In this document: piece after piece, positions 6,431 to 8,964 of the stretch
How positions within the stretch are numbered: position 1 is the stretch's first letter
How the letters are laid out: the number at the start of each line of letters is the position of its first letter
Assembly: GCA_020696885.1 (NCBI GenBank)
Contig: JAJFMS010000135.1
Coordinates: 1 to 8,964, forward strand
Reading direction: 5' to 3'
Source: Armatimonadota bacterium
GTDB taxonomy: Bacteria; Armatimonadota; SYMT01
Length of the DNA: 8,964 bases
Translations under genes and position numbers: made by a program
The notes under the pieces: generated by a model
Told to the model about the DNA's origin: nothing
Database searches by the model: none
Seen by the model: only the letters and a program-made list of their open reading frames with translations

Positions 6431-6466
6431 CTCCCCCCTTACGAAGGGGGGGGCAGGGGGGGGTCT
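6431..6466 (+). repeat. REP-like C/G palindrome related to the 4252-4346 pair
   Basis: Arms CCCCCCTT (6433-6440) and AAGGGGGG (6444-6451) surround a three-base ACG loop, followed by GGCAGGGGGGGTCT. The CTCCCC...CCTT arm, the complementary arm and the CAGGGGG-plus-GT tail match the palindromes at 4252-4346, so this is a likely third dispersed copy of the same element class about 2.1 kb away. Confidence 0.55.
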
Positions 6467-6475
6467 CTCTGCACA

Positions 6476-6506
6476 CGGTGTTCGGTGTTCGGTGTTCGGT
6501 GTTCGG
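6476..6506 (+). repeat. Four tandem copies of CGGTGTT
   Basis: CGGTGTT is repeated exactly four times (6476-6503), followed by a partial CGG. Together with the GGTGTTG heptamers at 6394-6427 it flanks the C/G palindrome on both sides. The copy number is likely to vary between strains by slippage. Confidence 0.85.
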
Positions 6507-6585
6507 CCAGGGCAAGAGCCCGGCCGCACGGGTCTGCAGCCAGAATCTTAACTCTTACTCGTTCTCTTCGCCATTCCCAGACAAC

Positions 6586-6620
6586 ACAGGCCCCCCGCAG
6601 CCGAACTGCGGGAGGCCTGT
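6586..6620 (-). terminator. Hairpin terminator candidate for the lpt operon
   Basis: Arms 6586-6600 and 6606-6620 pair over 14 of 15 positions (one C/A mismatch) around a five-base loop, read as TTCGG on the minus strand. It lies 25 bases after the permease stop codon at 6646. On the minus strand it is followed by GTTGTCTGGG, only partly T-rich, so it is a likely but not textbook intrinsic terminator. Confidence 0.65.
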
Positions 6621-6645
6621 CGCACTGTGGAGCTCTAAGCGGCGG

Positions 6646-8085
6646 CTAGCGGGAACTGCGCCAGATCAGCCCCAGCCCCATCAACAGCCCGGCGGCGTTG
6701 CAGCCCCAGGCGGCGTAGAGCGGGGCGAGCTGCCCGTTCTGGCCGAGAACACTGAGGAAGCTCATCCCGATGTAGTAGGCGATGATGATGAGCAGGCTCA
6801 AGCCGATGCCGACGCCGGCGGTGGACCGCTGCTTGCGGATCCCCAGCGGCGCGCCGATGAGCGCGAAGACGAGGGCCGCGAACGGCACCGAGAGCTTCCG
6901 CTCCAGGTCTACTTCCAGCTCTCGGACCACTCGGCGCTGCTTCTCCACTTTTCCGCCCGCCCAGGCGCCCGGGCCCTGCTGGCGGATCTGCTGCAGGTAG
7001 CTCTTGAGCTCGCGGTACGTCATTTCGTCCGCCTCTTTCTGCTCTTGCTGGGCCTGCTGCACCGGCTTGTTCATGTAGAACTTCATGTCGTTCGCTTCCC
7101 AGACCCACTTCTGGCCCCGGGTTACCTGCGACATGAGCTGCGTCTTGGCGTCGATGAACCGCCACCACTGGCGGCCGGGATGGTCTTTGTCGTCGCCGAT
7201 CCACTCCGCGCGGTCGGCTTCCACCAGCATCTGGACCTGGCCCTTTTCGTACTGCATGTACGTGACGCTGCGCATCAGGGCAGGCCGGGGAGGCTCGGCG
7301 GGCTCGAACCGCTTGGCAATGATCACGCGGGAGAGCTTGCCGCCTTCGTAGTCCTGCACCACGAACGCCTTCTGGTCCGCCAGGTCCTCGAGCACCTTCC
7401 CCTTGAGCGCCGTCTTGACCACGGCTTCCAGCTTCTCCAGGCGCCGGCCAGCCGGGGGAATGACGTACTCGTTGATCGCCACGCCGGCCACGCTCAGGGC
7501 GAGACCCAGCACGAAGGCGTTGACGATGATGCGCAGGTTGGGAACCCCGCCCGCCTGCATCGCGATGACTTCGCTGTCGCCGGAGAGCCGCCCGAAGGCG
7601 AGCAAGCCGGCCAGCAGCATCGCCATCGGCAGGCAGTAAACGCTGGCGAGCACCACGCGCAGCCCCAGCATCTCGCCCACCACGTCCATGGGCGCCCCAC
7701 GGGCAGCCACCTGGGCGAGCTTGAACAGGTTCACGGAGAAGACGAACAGGACGATGAACAGCGTCCACCCGAACAGCAGCGGCCCCAGCAGCTCCCCCAT
7801 CACGTACCGGTCGATGAGCTTCGGGAAGAAGATCCGCATCAGGAGGCGGAACGGGAACCACAGCACGTCCATTAGGCCCCAGCGCCGGCGGGCGGGGCCG
7901 GCGTTGCCGGGCGTCCGGCGACCCGGCGGGGGCGACGCGGGCGGCGGCCCCGCGGCGTCGGCGCTGCCGTTGCCCGACGCGTGAGCCCGCTCCGGAATCC
8001 GTTCATCCGGTACAGCTACGGCACTCGCCGCTCCGGAGGTGGCTCCGGTCTTCTCGTGGGGGCGCGATTTCATCAGATCAGGCAT
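6646..8085 (-). CDS. LptF/LptG-family (YjgP/YjgQ) lipopolysaccharide export permease
   Basis: A 479-residue inner-membrane permease of the LPS transport machine, expected to work with LptB ATPase to pull LPS out of the inner membrane. Three membrane segments (~102-122, 141-163, 186-206), a large periplasmic region (~207-395, expected to be the jellyroll domain) and three more segments (~398-415, 426-446, 455-474) match the family layout. SGDSEVIAMQAGG (168-180) and ERKLSVPFAALVFALIGAPLGI-like residues (395-416) are typical family blocks. The first ~71 residues are an Ala/Pro/Arg-rich extension not expected in the family. ATG 8085 has no clear Shine-Dalgarno; ATG 7872 (Met72) would give a 408-residue protein nearer the family length, but would leave a 272-base gap after lptB, so I keep 8085 with caution. 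I cannot tell LptF from LptG; only one is present here. Confidence 0.88.
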   Translation of the reverse strand: MPDLMKSRPHEKTGATSGAASAVAVPDERIPERAHASGNGSADAAGPPPASPPPGRRTPGNAGPARRRWGLMDVLWFPFRLLMRIFFPKLIDRYVMGELLGPLLFGWTLFIVLFVFSVNLFKLAQVAARGAPMDVVGEMLGLRVVLASVYCLPMAMLLAGLLAFGRLSGDSEVIAMQAGGVPNLRIIVNAFVLGLALSVAGVAINEYVIPPAGRRLEKLEAVVKTALKGKVLEDLADQKAFVVQDYEGGKLSRVIIAKRFEPAEPPRPALMRSVTYMQYEKGQVQMLVEADRAEWIGDDKDHPGRQWWRFIDAKTQLMSQVTRGQKWVWEANDMKFYMNKPVQQAQQEQKEADEMTYRELKSYLQQIRQQGPGAWAGGKVEKQRRVVRELEVDLERKLSVPFAALVFALIGAPLGIRKQRSTAGVGIGLSLLIIIAYYIGMSFLSVLGQNGQLAPLYAAWGCNAAGLLMGLGLIWRSSR

Positions 8086-8144
8086 TCAGCAGCAAGTGGC
8101 CGGGGCTCTTGGAACGATCGGGCGGTGGTGCGGACCCGCCGGGC

Positions 8145-8870
8145 TTACATTCGGAAGTCCTGGCCCAGGTAGTGCGCCCGGGCCAACGGATCCGCGGCGA
8201 CCTCGGCAGAGGTGCCGGAGGCGATCACTTCGCCGTCTTTAACGATATAGCTCCGGTCCGTGGTTGCCAGCGTCTCGCGGACGTTGTGATCCGTAATGAG
8301 CACGCCGATGTTCCGGCGCTTGAGATCCATCACCATCTCCTGGATCGCATCCACCTCGATCGGGTCGACCCCGGTGAACGGCTCGTCCAGGAGAATGAAA
8401 TTCGGCCGGGTAGCCAGTGCCCGCGCAATCTCCACGCGGCGGCGCTCCCCGCCCGAGAGCACCTCGGCGCGCTGGTACCGGAGGTGCGCCAGGTTGAACT
8501 CCTCCAGCAGCGTCTCGATCCGCTCGCGGCGTTCCCGGCCGGAGAGGCGGTACATCTGCAGCACGAGCAGCAGGTTCTCTTCCACCGTCAGCTTCCGGAA
8601 CACGGAGGCTTCCTGCGGCAGGTAGCCGATCCCCAGGCGCGCCCGGCGGTACATCGGCAGGCCGCTGATATTCTGCTTTCCCAGCCAGACCTTCCCGCGG
8701 TCCGGACGAAGCAAACCCGTGACCATATAGAAGGTAGTGGTCTTCCCCGCACCGTTTTTGCCGAGGAGGCCCACGACCTCACCCATGTTGACCTCGATCG
8801 AGATCCCGTTGACGACCCGTCGCTTACGGAAGCTCTTCGTCAGTCCCTCGGTGCGGATGAAGGTGTTCAC
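8145..8870 (-). CDS. lptB: LptB, LPS export ABC transporter ATP-binding protein
   Basis: A 241-residue ABC ATPase, the same length as Escherichia coli LptB. It powers LPS extraction from the inner membrane together with LptF/LptG. Seen motifs: Walker A GKNGAGKT (37-44), Q-loop YLPQEASVFRKLTVEENL (83-100) in the form typical of LptB, signature LSGGERRR (138-145), Walker B ILLDEPFTGVDP (159-170) with catalytic E163, and H195 in TDHNVRETL. No membrane segment is present, so it acts on the cytoplasmic face. The start is GTG at 8870, overlapping the upstream stop TGA in a GTGA four-base overlap that implies translational coupling. The permease gene follows after 59 bases, so the three genes form an lpt operon. 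All catalytic motifs are intact. Confidence 0.96.
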   Translation of the reverse strand: MNTFIRTEGLTKSFRKRRVVNGISIEVNMGEVVGLLGKNGAGKTTTFYMVTGLLRPDRGKVWLGKQNISGLPMYRRARLGIGYLPQEASVFRKLTVEENLLLVLQMYRLSGRERRERIETLLEEFNLAHLRYQRAEVLSGGERRRVEIARALATRPNFILLDEPFTGVDPIEVDAIQEMVMDLKRRNIGVLITDHNVRETLATTDRSYIVKDGEVIASGTSAEVAADPLARAHYLGQDFRM

Positions 8871-8964
8871 TTCTTCTCGTCGCTCTTATCCACGGGTTTC
8901 TCGCCCGCCTTCTCGGTGGCCGGCTTGGTCCCCTTGGGATCGTCGGTCTTCGGCTTCGGCTTCT
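8867..8964 (-). CDS. C-terminal tail of a Lys-rich protein, probably LptA/OstA-like (partial)
   Basis: The last 31 codons of a gene that enters from beyond the right edge of the window; its TGA stop (8869-8867) overlaps the lptB GTG by four bases. The visible tail is very rich in Lys, Pro, Glu and Asp (it begins KPKPKTDDPKG and ends DKSDEKK), is likely disordered, and carries no domain that identifies the protein. LptA/OstA or LptC is the usual gene immediately before lptB, so an LPS-transport periplasmic protein is inferred from position alone. The reading frame is supported by the overlap and by codons that are nearly all G/C-ending. Confidence 0.6.
   Translation of the reverse strand, partial: KPKPKTDDPKGTKPATEKAGEKPVDKSDEKK

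Larger units (their letters stand above)
6264..6645. other. 382-bp intergenic region between the LPS-export permease and DUF3084 genes
   Basis: No gene is seen. From right to left it holds the hairpin after the permease gene, a featureless stretch (~6510-6585), the heptamer tandem repeats around a C/G palindrome (6394-6506), the candidate promoter (6344-6372) and the DUF3084 leader. Confidence 0.6.

Noticed and set aside
6298..7875. Plus-strand open frame of 525 codons opposite the permease
   Set aside because: It crosses the heptamer repeats and terminator hairpin, is rich in Gln, His and Glu with no recognisable domain, and the permease frame has the correct membrane pattern.

Overview
The window is a GC-rich chromosomal stretch of a diderm (outer-membrane) bacterium. 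All seven recognisable genes lie on the minus strand, so transcription runs from high to low coordinates. The set partial LptA-like tail, lptB, LptF/G-type permease, DUF3084 coiled-coil membrane protein and YqgF-like nuclease recalls Cyanobacteria and Armatimonadota-like lineages. I infer such a lineage with low to moderate confidence; nothing in the window identifies the phylum directly.

Right part (8964 to 6646): a lipopolysaccharide-export operon. The Lys-rich tail of an upstream gene overlaps lptB by four bases (GTGA). lptB is followed by one LptF/LptG-type permease with an unusual Pro/Ala-rich N-terminal extension. A 15-bp-arm hairpin after the permease probably ends this unit. The 382-bp gap that follows holds heptamer tandem repeats around a C/G-rich palindrome, and the best candidate promoter in the window, pointing into the next gene.

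Middle (6263 to 4502): a DUF3084 protein with two N-terminal membrane segments and about 21 consecutive heptads carrying an Asn ladder, closely followed by a GTG-started YqgF/RuvX-like RNase H-fold protein. These two are probably co-transcribed. Next comes a 605-bp non-coding region with a REP-like inverted pair of palindromes, a degenerate third palindrome and an imperfect ~65-bp direct repeat.

Left part (3896 to 215): a polysaccharide-type module. A PaaK/CapK-like adenylate-forming enzyme overlaps by 20 bp a 771-residue protein joining a GT4 glycosyltransferase to a membrane GT2 glycosyltransferase. A near-perfect Shine-Dalgarno sequence and ATG sit exactly at the junction, so the GT2 half may also, or only, be made separately. 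The first ~190 bases hold several strong hairpins and no gene.

Taken together the window is about the cell envelope: LPS transport, an uncharacterised membrane coiled-coil protein, and surface-glycan assembly. I see no clear new defence or mobile system. The most notable points are the fusion with its embedded start site, the Asn-ladder coiled coil, and the REP-like and heptamer repeats.
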